Assembly: GCF_000067205.1 (NCBI RefSeq)
Contig: NC_010170.1
Coordinates: forward strand, 2,356,001 to 2,420,000
DNA from: Bordetella petrii
Lineage (GTDB): Bacteria; Pseudomonadota; Gammaproteobacteria; Burkholderiales; Burkholderiaceae_B
Reading direction: 5' to 3'
DNA: 64,000 bases
This document shows positions 1-7,784 of the stretch, piece after piece (the first letter of the stretch is position 1; every line of letters begins with the position of its first letter). A program made the position numbers and the translations under genes. Under the pieces are notes generated by a model. That model saw nothing but the letters and a program-made list of their open reading frames with translations. It was not told where the DNA came from and ran no database searches.

Positions 1-113
1 TGCTGCCCGAGCTGGGCCGCACCGCCGCCGAGCTCGACCCGGCCGAGAAAAACCGTGTCAGCCATCGTGCCCGCGCGCTGGCGCAATTACTGGACAAGCT
101 CGCGCCGCGCTGA
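1..113 (+). CDS. rdgB: RdgB/HAM1 XTP/dITP pyrophosphatase, C-terminal fragment
   Basis: Only the last 36 complete codons and the TGA lie inside the window. The residues TAAELDPAEKNRVSHRAR followed by ALAQLLDKL match the C-terminal end of RdgB-family pyrophosphatases, where a conserved SHR sits just before the last helix. The enzyme hydrolyses non-canonical purine triphosphates (dITP, XTP) to monophosphates and so keeps them out of DNA. The stop is 27 bases before the hemW start, and rdgB-hemW is a common beta-proteobacterial gene pair, which supports the call. The 5' part, including the nucleotide-binding SxNxxK motif, is outside the window and cannot be checked. Confidence 0.85.
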   Translation, partial: LPELGRTAAELDPAEKNRVSHRARALAQLLDKLAPR

Positions 114-140
114 GCCGCGCGCCGCCGTTGTTTCGAAATC

Positions 141-1358
141 GTGGCCATCACCATTCCCATCCACCAGGCCGGCTCCGGCGCCCGCGCACGTGTCGTGACG
201 CCCGCCGGGGCCAGCCTGACCAGCCTGCCGCCGCTGTCGGTATACGTACACGTGCCTTGGTGCGTGCGCAAGTGCCCGTATTGCGACTTCAATTCGCACG
301 CGGCGCCGGCCGAGCTGCCCGAGCGCGCCTATCTCGACGCCTTGCGCGCCGACCTGGAACAGGCCCTGCCGTCGGTATGGGGCCGGCAGGTAGTGTCGGT
401 ATTCCTGGGCGGCGGTACGCCCAGCCTGCTGTCGGCCGCGGGCCTGGATGAACTGCTGGCCATGCTGCGCGCCTGTCTGAACGTGCTGCCCGACGCCGAA
501 ATCACCATGGAAGCCAACCCCGGCACGGCCGAAGCGGGGCGCTTCCGCGATTACGCGGCCAGCGGAGTGAACCGCCTGTCGCTGGGCATCCAGAGCTTTG
601 ACGACGCCCAGTTGAAGAAGCTGGGGCGCATCCACGATGCCAGCCAGGCCCGCGCCGCCATCGAGATGGCGCAGCGTGCCGTGGACCGGGTCAACCTGGA
701 CCTGATGTTTGCCTTGCCCGGGCAGGACATGACCGCCTGCCTGGACGACGTGCGGCAGGCGCTGTCGTTCGGCACCGAGCACCTGTCGCTGTACCACCTG
801 ACGCTGGAACCGAATACCGTCTTCGCCAAGTACCCGCCCGAGCTGCCCGATGACGATGCCAGCGCCGCCATGCAAGACGCCGTCGAGGCCGCGCTACAGG
901 CCGCCGGCCTGCTGCGCTACGAGGTTTCGGCCTACGCCCGGCCGGGCGCCCGCTGCCGGCATAACCTCAATTACTGGGAATTCGGCGACTATCTTGGCCT
1001 GGGGCCGGGCGCGCATGGCAAGCTGTCGTTCCACGACCGCATCGTGCGCGAGGCGCGCCTGCGCAACCCCGATAGCTGGATGGCTGCGGCCATCGCCCGC
1101 GACGGCAGCCACATCGCCGAGGCCCGCACGGTCGGCCCGGACGAGCTGCCGTTTGAATTCATGCTGAATGCCCTGCGCCTGAAAGACGGCGTGGCGGCCT
1201 CGTCATTCCAGGAACGCACGGGGCTGTCGCTGGCGGCCATCGCCCAACCCCTGCAAGCCGCCACCAAGCGGGGCCTGCTCGATCCCGACCCGACCCGGCT
1301 GCGCGCCACCCCGCTGGGCTGGCGGTTCCTGAACGACCTGCAGGAAATGTTCCTGTAA
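141..1358 (+). CDS. hemW: HemW, radical SAM heme chaperone (HemN-like)
   Basis: This 405-residue protein carries the radical SAM cluster motif CxxxCxxC at Cys41, Cys45 and Cys48 (CVRKCPYCDFNSH), followed by the GGGTPSLL segment, and ends with a HemN-type C-terminal domain. HemW proteins lack the extra N-terminal cysteine context of true coproporphyrinogen dehydrogenase HemN and act as heme-binding chaperones for respiratory enzymes; many databases still name them oxygen-independent coproporphyrinogen oxidase. The GTG start at 141 gives a normal family length with about 32 residues ahead of the barrel, and a slightly later start is possible. It follows rdgB by 27 bases, so the two are probably cotranscribed. 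No truncation is visible. Confidence 0.9.
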   Translation: MAITIPIHQAGSGARARVVTPAGASLTSLPPLSVYVHVPWCVRKCPYCDFNSHAAPAELPERAYLDALRADLEQALPSVWGRQVVSVFLGGGTPSLLSAAGLDELLAMLRACLNVLPDAEITMEANPGTAEAGRFRDYAASGVNRLSLGIQSFDDAQLKKLGRIHDASQARAAIEMAQRAVDRVNLDLMFALPGQDMTACLDDVRQALSFGTEHLSLYHLTLEPNTVFAKYPPELPDDDASAAMQDAVEAALQAAGLLRYEVSAYARPGARCRHNLNYWEFGDYLGLGPGAHGKLSFHDRIVREARLRNPDSWMAAAIARDGSHIAEARTVGPDELPFEFMLNALRLKDGVAASSFQERTGLSLAAIAQPLQAATKRGLLDPDPTRLRATPLGWRFLNDLQEMFL

Positions 1359-1435
1359 ACGGGCTGGCCAGAAAAAATCGCAGGCGTGGCGACAGACAGG
1401 CCTACACAGGAAGGCGTCCACAGGCAGGCCTTCAA

Positions 1436-1466
1436 GGTGTCTGACTCCCGCAGGGTGTCAGACACC
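1436..1466. repeat. REP-like palindrome, core copy
   Basis: Perfect 10-bp arms GGTGTCTGAC and GTCAGACACC flank an 11-base centre (TCCCGCAGGGT). This is one of at least twelve copies of the same core in the window. It lies just after hemW and upstream of the glnA control region, with no gene in it. Confidence 0.85.
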
Positions 1467-1533
1467 GCCGTAATCCGCGAACCGCGCCACAGAACACGAA
1501 CGGGGACAGAGTCACACAGCTTGCCCCCCAAAA

Positions 1534-1548
1534 GCACCATATTGGTGC
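1534..1548. promoter_or_regulatory. NtrC binding site 1 upstream of glnA
   Basis: GCACCATATTGGTGC is a perfect palindrome matching the NtrC (GlnG) enhancer consensus GCAC-N7-GTGC. It lies about 110 bases upstream of the sigma-54 promoter, and its centre is 33 bp (about three helical turns) from site 2, the arrangement known from the enterobacterial glnA enhancer. Confidence 0.85.
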
Positions 1549-1566
1549 CCGCATGCCCCACAGTTT

Positions 1567-1581
1567 GCACTATTATGGTGC
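1567..1581. promoter_or_regulatory. NtrC binding site 2 upstream of glnA
   Basis: GCACTATTATGGTGC keeps the GCAC and GTGC half-sites of the NtrC consensus with one asymmetric position. Its centre is 33 bp downstream of site 1, so two NtrC dimers would lie on the same face of the helix. This fits cooperative enhancer binding in front of glnA. Confidence 0.82.
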
Positions 1582-1632
1582 CAAGATGCCCCTCCATGGA
1601 TGGTTATGGGCGGGCATGCCCCGGGTTGGGTC

Positions 1633-1649
1633 TTGGCACGCATATTGCT
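1633..1649 (+). promoter_or_regulatory. Sigma-54 (RpoN) promoter of glnA
   Basis: TTGGCACGCATATTGCT fits the -24/-12 consensus TGGCAC-N5-TTGC. The GG (1635-1636) and GC (1647-1648) doublets have exactly 10 bases between them, as sigma-54 requires. Transcription would start near 1660, about 54 bases before the glnA start codon. With the two NtrC sites upstream, this predicts strong expression under nitrogen limitation. Confidence 0.88.
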
Positions 1650-1713
1650 TTCCTCTTTTCATGCCAGCCGGACCTGGGCTCAGCCCCCGGCGCTTTTATC
1701 ACATGGAGATGAC

Positions 1714-3126
1714 ATGGCAAGCCCGAAAGACATCCTGAAGCAGATCGCCGACAACGAAGTGAAGTTCGTGGACTTCCGCTTCACCGACACGGTGGGCCGC
1801 GAGCACCACGTGTCCGTTCCCACCTCGGCCGTCGATGAAGACAAGCTGGAAAGCGGCCAGGCGTTCGACGGTTCGTCCATTCCGGGCTGGAAGGGCATCG
1901 AGGCTTCCGACATGCTGCTCATCCCCGATCTGGACACCGCCAACCTGGATCCTTTCCGCGAAGAACCCACCCTGATCCTCAGCTGCGACGTGGTCGAACC
2001 TTCCGACCTGAAGGGCTACGACCGCGATCCGCGCTCGCTGGCCAAGCGCGCCGAAGCCTACCTGAAGTCGTCGGGCCTGGGCGACACCGCCTACTTCGGT
2101 CCCGAACCCGAATTCTTCGTGTTCGACGGCGTCACCTGGAACACCGACATGTCGGGCACCTTCGTGAAGATCAAGTCCGAAGAAGCCTCGTGGTCCACCG
2201 GCACCGAATTCGAAGGCGGCAACATGGGCCACCGCCCGGCCGTCAAGGGTGGCTACTTCCCCGTGCCGCCGGTCGATTCGTTCCAGGACCTGCGTTCCGA
2301 AATGTGCCTGCTGCTCGAGCAGATGGGTGTGCCGGTTGAAGTGCACCACCACGAAGTGGCCGGCCCCGGCCAGCTGGAAATCGGCACCAAGTTCAGCACG
2401 CTGGTCAAGCGCGCCGACTGGACCCAGATCCTGAAGTACGTCGTGCACAACGTGGCGCACGCCTACGGCAAGACCGCCACCTTCATGCCCAAGCCCGTCG
2501 TCGGCGACAACGGCTCCGGCATGCACGTGCACCAGTCCATCTGGAAAGACGGCCAGAACCTGTTCGCCGGCAACGGCTACGCCGGGCTGTCCGAGTTCGC
2601 CATGTACTACATCGGCGGCATCATCAAGCACGCCCGCGCGCTCAACGCCATTACCAACCCGGGCACCAACTCGTACAAGCGCCTGGTGCCGCACTTCGAA
2701 GCCCCGGTCAAGCTGGCCTATTCGGCCCGCAACCGTTCGGCCTCGATCCGCATCCCGTACGTGGGCAACCCCAAGGCTCGCCGCGTCGAAACGCGCTTCC
2801 CGGATCCCCTGGCCAACCCGTACCTGGCTTTCTCGGCCCTGATGATGGCCGGCCTGGACGGCGTGCAGAACAAGATCCACCCGGGCGATCCGGCCGACAA
2901 GAACCTGTACGACCTGCCGCCGGAAGAAGACGCGAAGATCCCGACCGTGTGCGCGTCGCTCGATCAGGCGCTCGAAGCCCTGGATCAGGACCGCGAGTTC
3001 CTGACCCGCGGCGGCGTGTTCAGCAACGACATGATCGATGCCTACCTGGCCCTGAAGGAAGGCGAGGTCCAGCGCCTGCGCATGACCACGCATCCGGTCG
3101 AGTTCGACATGTACTACAGCCTGTGA
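1714..3126 (+). CDS. glnA: Glutamine synthetase type I (GlnA)
   Basis: The 470-residue product matches class I-beta glutamine synthetase, which makes glutamine from glutamate, ammonia and ATP in the cytoplasm. It shows the N-terminal beta-grasp segment (FVDFRFTDTVGREHH), the FDGSSIPGW motif, the metal-binding PEPEFFVFD and HHHEVAGPGQLEIG segments, KPVVGDNGSGMH, and the adenylylation site in NLYDLPPEE at Tyr399. The ATG at 1714 is chosen because a GGAG ribosome site lies six bases upstream and the mature family N-terminus MASPKD follows; the reading frame stays open to about 1600 but that part runs through the promoter. Control is by NtrC and sigma-54 from sites at 1534-1649, and adenylylation is expected from Tyr399. 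ntrB and ntrC lie directly downstream. Confidence 0.97.
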   Translation: MASPKDILKQIADNEVKFVDFRFTDTVGREHHVSVPTSAVDEDKLESGQAFDGSSIPGWKGIEASDMLLIPDLDTANLDPFREEPTLILSCDVVEPSDLKGYDRDPRSLAKRAEAYLKSSGLGDTAYFGPEPEFFVFDGVTWNTDMSGTFVKIKSEEASWSTGTEFEGGNMGHRPAVKGGYFPVPPVDSFQDLRSEMCLLLEQMGVPVEVHHHEVAGPGQLEIGTKFSTLVKRADWTQILKYVVHNVAHAYGKTATFMPKPVVGDNGSGMHVHQSIWKDGQNLFAGNGYAGLSEFAMYYIGGIIKHARALNAITNPGTNSYKRLVPHFEAPVKLAYSARNRSASIRIPYVGNPKARRVETRFPDPLANPYLAFSALMMAGLDGVQNKIHPGDPADKNLYDLPPEEDAKIPTVCASLDQALEALDQDREFLTRGGVFSNDMIDAYLALKEGEVQRLRMTTHPVEFDMYYSL

Positions 3127-3149
3127 TGTCTCTGGCCTGGGCGTAATAA

Positions 3150-3238
3150 GGTGTCGGGCTCCGAAGGCGCCCGACACCGCTGCGTGCAGAAGATATGGCC
3201 CACTTCGGTGTCTGACACCCAGCCGGGAGTCAGACACC
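3150..3238. repeat. Two REP-like palindromes between glnA and ntrB
   Basis: The first element (3150-3178) has arms GGTGTCGGGC and GCCCGACACC. The second (3207-3238) has the standard arms GGTGTCTGAC and GTCAGACACC. The first differs from the standard core on both arms in a matching way, so pairing is kept. They sit in the 146-base gap between glnA and ntrB and could reduce read-through from the strong glnA promoter into ntrBC; that effect is inference. Confidence 0.8.
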
Positions 3239-3272
3239 TGGCTGTGTCGGCCCATTTTGCCCTGGTGCCACA

Positions 3273-4340
3273 ATGATGAATGTCGATGCGTTTGATCTCC
3301 TGGCTACTGCTGTCCTGCTGCTGAATGAGCGGGGGCATGTCGAACATGCCAATGCCGCGGCCGAAGACCTGTTTGGCCGGTCCCGCAAGCAGTTGCGTGG
3401 CCTGTCGGCCGCCACGCTGTTCGGCCACCCCGAGGCCCTGCAGTCGTCTATCGATCGCGCCGTGGCTGGCCAGTTTGCCGATGTGCGTCAGTTGTCGTCC
3501 GTGCGGCGCGCCGGCGAATCGGTCGAGGTGTCCGCCACCACCGTCTCGCTGGCTGGCCAGGCCTGGCCGGTGCTGATCGAGGCGCGCGAAATCGAACAAC
3601 GCGTGCTGGCCGATCGCAACCACCGGTTGGTGGAGGAAATCGAGGCGCACCGCGAATTGCTGCGCAACCTGGCGCATGAAGTCAAGAACCCCCTGGGCGG
3701 CCTGCGCGGAGCCGCGCAGTTGCTCGAAGCCGAGCTGCCCAGCGCGGCGCTGGCCGAGTACACCCAGGTCATTATTTCCGAGGCCGATCGCCTGCAGGTG
3801 CTGGTTGATCGCCTCAGCGGCCCCCAGCGCGTGCCGCTGAACGCGCGGGCCGTGAATATTCACGAAGTCTGTGAGCGCGTGTGCGCGCTGATCCAGGCTG
3901 AATTCCGCGACAAGGTCACGCTGGTGCGCGACTATGACGCATCGGTGCCGGATCTGCAGGGCGACGCCGCCCGGTTGATCCAGGCCGTCCTGAACGTGAC
4001 GCGCAACGCCGCACAGGAACTGTCGCTGCAACCCCAGGGGGGCGACGTGCCGCCCGCGCAGATCATCCTGCGCACGCGGGTGGCGCGGCAAGTCATGCTG
4101 GCGCACCGGCAGCACCGGCTGGCGCTGGTGCTGGCCATTATCGACAACGGGCCCGGCGTGCCGGACTCGATCCGCGACCGCATTTTCCACCCCCTGGTCA
4201 CGGCGCGGCCGGGCGGCACCGGCCTGGGCTTGAGCCTGGCCCAGGATTTCGTGCAGCAGCACGGAGGCATTATCGAATTCGAATCCCGCCCCAGGCACAC
4301 TGAATTCCGTCTGGTCTTGCCGATGGAGCAGCCGCTGTGA
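3273..4340 (+). CDS. glnL: NtrB (GlnL) nitrogen-regulation sensor histidine kinase
   Basis: This 355-residue protein lacks obvious membrane segments, as expected for the cytoplasmic NtrB sensor. An N-terminal PAS domain (about residues 5-115) precedes the dimerization and phosphoacceptor helix with LAHEVKNPLGGLRGA, where His135 is the predicted phosphorylation site. The ATPase domain shows an N box (NVTRNAAQEL), G1 (DNGPGVP) and G2 (GTGLGLSLA). NtrB phosphorylates NtrC under nitrogen limitation and its phosphatase activity is stimulated by PII. Two ATGs stand in tandem at 3273 and 3276; either could start. The gene ends overlapping the GTG of ntrC, so the pair is translationally coupled. It lies immediately after glnA. 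Confidence 0.94.
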   Translation: MMNVDAFDLLATAVLLLNERGHVEHANAAAEDLFGRSRKQLRGLSAATLFGHPEALQSSIDRAVAGQFADVRQLSSVRRAGESVEVSATTVSLAGQAWPVLIEAREIEQRVLADRNHRLVEEIEAHRELLRNLAHEVKNPLGGLRGAAQLLEAELPSAALAEYTQVIISEADRLQVLVDRLSGPQRVPLNARAVNIHEVCERVCALIQAEFRDKVTLVRDYDASVPDLQGDAARLIQAVLNVTRNAAQELSLQPQGGDVPPAQIILRTRVARQVMLAHRQHRLALVLAIIDNGPGVPDSIRDRIFHPLVTARPGGTGLGLSLAQDFVQQHGGIIEFESRPRHTEFRLVLPMEQPL

Positions 4341-5848
4341 GCAAACCCGTTTGGATTGTCGACGATGACCAGGCCATACGCTGGGTCCTGGAAAAAGCCC
4401 TGGCGCGAGCCGGCATCCCCACGCGCAGCTTTGCGCAGGCCGCGGACGTGCTGGCGGCGCTGGATGTCGAAACACCCGCGGCGCTGGTGTCCGATATCCG
4501 CATGCCCGGCGGCAACGGCCTGGACTTGCTGCGCCAGATCAAAGAGCGCCATCCGCACCTGCCGGTCATCGTCATGACCGCCTTCGCCGACCTCGACAGC
4601 ACGGTGTCGGCTTTCCAGGGCGGGGCGTTCGATTACCTGGCCAAGCCGTTCGACGTGAACGAGGCCATTTCGCTCATTGAGCGCGCCGTGCACGAAACGG
4701 CGCCCGCCGATGAGCGCGCCGGCGAAAGCCAGGGCGGCGAGACCGGGCAAGGCAACGAGCGGTGGATGATGACCCAGTCGTCTTCCACCGCCATGCAGGA
4801 GGTCTTTCGCGCCATCGGCCGCCTGGCGCAGTCCAAGGTGACGGTGCTCATCACCGGCGAATCCGGCACCGGCAAAGAACTCGTGGCGCGCGCCTTGCAC
4901 GGCCACGGCGCGCGTGCCGGCGGCCCGTTCGTGGCGCTGAACGCGGCGGCCATCCCGCGCGACCTGCTCGAGGCCGAGCTGTTCGGCCATGAGCGCGGCG
5001 CCTTCACGGGCGCCAATACGCTGCGCCGGGGCCGCTTCGAAGAAGCCCACGGCGGCACGCTGTTCCTGGACGAAATCGGCGACATGCCGATCGAACTGCA
5101 AACCCGCTTGTTGCGGGTGCTGGCCGAAGGCAGCTTCTATCGCGTGGGCGGCGCCCAGCCGGTGCGGGTCGACGTGCGCATCGTGGCGGCCACCCACCAG
5201 CCTTTGGAGCAGCGTGTCGAACAGGGGTTGTTCCGCGAAGACCTGTTCCACAGGCTTAACGTGATCCGCCTGCGGCTGCCGCCGCTACGCGAGCGGGTCG
5301 AAGACATCCCCGCGCTGGCCAATCATTTCCTGGCCGCCAGCGCGCGTTCGCTGGGCGTGCCGGTCAAGCGGTTGACGCCCGACGCCGTGGCGGTGCTGAC
5401 GCGCTTCGATTTTCCGGGCAACGTGCGGCAGCTGGAGAACTTCTGCCATTGGCTGACCGTCATGGCGCCTGGCCAGACCATCGAACGCGCTGACCTGCCG
5501 CCCGAAATTCGCGCCATGGAATTGCAACCGCAGGCCGCGGCCAGCGGCATGACCGCGGTGCGAGGCGGTTTTCCGACGCCCGCCGCGCCCGCGACGGCCG
5601 GCATGACGTCCGGCCGCACCGATACGGGCCCCGCCGACTGGCAGGCCGCGTTGTTGCGCGAAGCCCAGCAGCGTCTGGAGCGTGGCGAACCGGCTGTCAT
5701 GGCCACGCTGACGCGCCAGTTCGAACGCATTCTGCTGCAAAGCGCGCTGGACGCCAGCCGTGGCCGCCGCGTCGAAGCCGCATCGCGCCTGGGCATAGGC
5801 CGCAACACCATCACCCGCAAGCTGCGCGAACTGGGTATCGAAGAGTAA
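4337..5848 (+). CDS. glnG: NtrC (GlnG) sigma-54-dependent response regulator
   Basis: The 503-residue protein has the three NtrC domains: a receiver (residues 1-125, acidic pocket DDD at 9-11, phosphoacceptor Asp53, Lys103), an AAA+ domain with Walker A GESGTGKE (174-181) and the sigma-54 contact loop GAFTGA (221-226), and a C-terminal Fis-type helix-turn-helix (EAASRLGIGRNTITRKLREL). It activates sigma-54 promoters such as the one in front of glnA in this window. The start is GTG at 4337, overlapping the ntrB stop. Some 90 residues of Ala/Pro-rich linker precede the DNA-binding domain, which makes it longer than the enterobacterial protein (about 470 residues). Confidence 0.95.
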   Translation: MSKPVWIVDDDQAIRWVLEKALARAGIPTRSFAQAADVLAALDVETPAALVSDIRMPGGNGLDLLRQIKERHPHLPVIVMTAFADLDSTVSAFQGGAFDYLAKPFDVNEAISLIERAVHETAPADERAGESQGGETGQGNERWMMTQSSSTAMQEVFRAIGRLAQSKVTVLITGESGTGKELVARALHGHGARAGGPFVALNAAAIPRDLLEAELFGHERGAFTGANTLRRGRFEEAHGGTLFLDEIGDMPIELQTRLLRVLAEGSFYRVGGAQPVRVDVRIVAATHQPLEQRVEQGLFREDLFHRLNVIRLRLPPLRERVEDIPALANHFLAASARSLGVPVKRLTPDAVAVLTRFDFPGNVRQLENFCHWLTVMAPGQTIERADLPPEIRAMELQPQAAASGMTAVRGGFPTPAAPATAGMTSGRTDTGPADWQAALLREAQQRLERGEPAVMATLTRQFERILLQSALDASRGRRVEAASRLGIGRNTITRKLRELGIEE

Positions 5849-5892
5849 AAGTGGCCAGCTGCCAGGTGCCCGATAGAGTCGGGCGCCTGGTT

Positions 5893-6804
5893 TCAGAACC
5901 CCAGCAGGCTTTCGCACAGGCGCGGCGAGCGCAGCTTCTGCAGCCACCATTTCAGCGCCGCGCCGGGCGCCTGCTCGCGCCAGGCGTAGACCAGCTGCTC
6001 GGTCATGGGCACGCCATCGGCGATGGCGCATTGCACCAGTTCGCCGCGCACGATGTATGGCGCGGCCAGTGTCAGCGGCAGGTATCCGCAACCCAGGCCG
6101 CGCACCTGGGCATCGATCTTGGCCTGCATGGTCGGCATCACGATCAGGGGTTGCTTGCTCAGCAGGCCGCGCGTCAGCGGCGGCAGATGGCGCGAGGTAT
6201 CGGCCACTACTACGGCGCAATAGGCCGAGATGTCGTCCGCCCCCAGCGGCCGGCCCAATGCCGCCAGCGGGTGCCGCGGCGCCACGCAGAAACCGAACTG
6301 CACTTCGCCCATGGGTTGGGACCGGTACGCGCCCGGCGCGGCGCCATTGGCATCGGCGCCGATTACCAGGTCGGCACGCCCGGTTGCCAGCGCATCCCAG
6401 TTGCCGCTGAGCACTTCGGTGGACAGGCGCAGCGTCGTCACTGATGCCAGTTCGCGGAATTCCCGCATCACGTCGTACAGCGGCGACAGGGGCAGCACGG
6501 CATTGACGGCCACGCGCAATTCCAGTTCCCAGCCGGTGGCTACGCGCCTGACCCGGCTAGCCAGGGCATCCAGCGACTGCAGTACCTGGCGTCCGTCGTG
6601 CAGCAGGGTTTCGCCGGCCGGGGTCAACTGGGCGCGATGGCCGCTGCGGTCGAACAGCAGCACGTCCAGCGCGTCTTCGAGCTTGCGCACGGCATAGGTG
6701 ACGGCCGACGGCACTTTGCCCAGCTCGCGCGCGGCCTGCGCGAAGCTGCCGTGGCGCGCGATGGCATCAACCATGAATAGCAGTTCGGGTGTGATGGCTT
6801 GCAT
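5893..6804 (-). CDS. LysR-family regulator divergent from the pirins
   Basis: This is a LysR-type transcriptional regulator of 303 residues from the ATG at 6804. The N-terminal winged helix-turn-helix reads DAIARHGSFAQAARELGK and then VPSAVTYAVRKLEDAL, followed by a substrate-binding domain with the usual two lobes. It faces the pirin gene at 6981 across a short gap, the typical layout for a LysR regulator and its target, so control of the pirins is likely but not shown. The reading frame stays open to a TTG at 6849, adding MNDRYLNDRHLNGLD; these residues are simply the translation of a 15-bp DNA repeat, so the ATG is preferred. The effector is unknown. Confidence 0.85.
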   Translation of the reverse strand: MQAITPELLFMVDAIARHGSFAQAARELGKVPSAVTYAVRKLEDALDVLLFDRSGHRAQLTPAGETLLHDGRQVLQSLDALASRVRRVATGWELELRVAVNAVLPLSPLYDVMREFRELASVTTLRLSTEVLSGNWDALATGRADLVIGADANGAAPGAYRSQPMGEVQFGFCVAPRHPLAALGRPLGADDISAYCAVVVADTSRHLPPLTRGLLSKQPLIVMPTMQAKIDAQVRGLGCGYLPLTLAAPYIVRGELVQCAIADGVPMTEQLVYAWREQAPGAALKWWLQKLRSPRLCESLLGF

Positions 6805-6807
6805 ATC

Positions 6808-6852
6808 GAGACCATTCAAATGCCGATCGTTCAAATACCGATCGTTCAAATA
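6808..6852. repeat. Three 15-bp direct repeats in the lysR-pirin gap
   Basis: Two exact units of CCGATCGTTCAAATA lie at 6823-6837 and 6838-6852, with a degenerate third at 6808-6822. Each exact unit contains the palindrome CGATCG. The array abuts the lysR start codon, so it may be an operator for the LysR protein or part of its leader. There is no direct evidence of function. Confidence 0.6.
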
Positions 6853-6980
6853 AACTGAATAATCTCATCAAAGCGCTTCAGCCTCAAGGCCTGCAACAGG
6901 GCGCACAATGCTTTTCATCCGCAGTGAAAGTGCGCAGCGCGCCGCCACTGCAAATTCATGAAATTTGAAAGGAGCTCATC

Positions 6981-7679
6981 ATGCTGACCCTGCGCCGTAG
7001 CAACGAACGTGGCCACGCCAACCATGGCTGGCTGGATAGCTACCACACCTTCTCCTTCGCCAACTACTACGACCCGGATCACATGGGCTTCGGCCCGCTG
7101 CGCGTGATCAACGACGACCGCATCGCCCCCAGCCGCGGCTTCGGCACCCATGGCCATCGCGACATGGAAATCATCACCTATGTGCTCGAGGGCGCCGTGG
7201 CCCACAAAGACAGCATGGGCAGCGGCTCGACGATCCGGCCGGGCGACGTGCAACGCATGAGCGCCGGGCGCGGCGTGCTGCATTCCGAGTTCAACCCGCT
7301 GGACGACGCGCAGACCCATCTGCTGCAGATCTGGATCGAGCCGGACGTGACCGGCATCGAACCCGAATACGAAGAGCAGCGCGTGCCCGAAGCCGACAAG
7401 CGCGGGCGCCTGCGCCAGGTGGTGTCGCCCGATGGCGCCGACGGTTCGATGCGCATTCACCAGGACGCGCGGCTGTATGTGGGGCTGTTCGACGGCGCCG
7501 AGCAGGCTGATTTACCGTTGGCCGCCGGCCGCCGCGCCTGGGTGCATGTGGCGCGCGGCAAGGTCACGGTGAACGGCCAGGCCCTGTCGGCCGGCGACGC
7601 CGTGGCGCTGACTGACGAGACCGCCGTGCGCATCAGCGGCGGCGAACAGGCCGACGTGCTGGTCTTCGACCTGCCTTGA
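6981..7679 (+). CDS. Pirin-family bicupin (YhhW-like)
   Basis: The 232-residue protein is a two-cupin pirin. The metal ligands known from the Escherichia coli YhhW structure are at the same positions here: His57 and His59 (FGTHGHRDME), His101 and Glu103 (VLHSEF). Family members have been reported with quercetin 2,3-dioxygenase activity in vitro, but their physiological role is mostly unsettled, so no substrate is assigned. A good ribosome site (AAGGAG) stands before the ATG. It is divergent from the LysR gene at 5893-6804 and is followed by a second pirin, with which it is probably cotranscribed. Confidence 0.9.
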   Translation: MLTLRRSNERGHANHGWLDSYHTFSFANYYDPDHMGFGPLRVINDDRIAPSRGFGTHGHRDMEIITYVLEGAVAHKDSMGSGSTIRPGDVQRMSAGRGVLHSEFNPLDDAQTHLLQIWIEPDVTGIEPEYEEQRVPEADKRGRLRQVVSPDGADGSMRIHQDARLYVGLFDGAEQADLPLAAGRRAWVHVARGKVTVNGQALSAGDAVALTDETAVRISGGEQADVLVFDLP

Positions 7680-7784
7680 GCGGTATCTTGGCAGCATGCA
7701 GCATGCAGGCAGCCTGACTCCCGGCAGGGGGCAGGCGCCTGGACACAGATCTTCCATGCACGACACCACCAAGGAGAACACCTT

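Noticed and set aside
1699..3273. 524-codon minus-strand frame opposite glnA
   Set aside because: Mirror of the glnA codon pattern; glnA is certain and the frame has no recognisable protein features.
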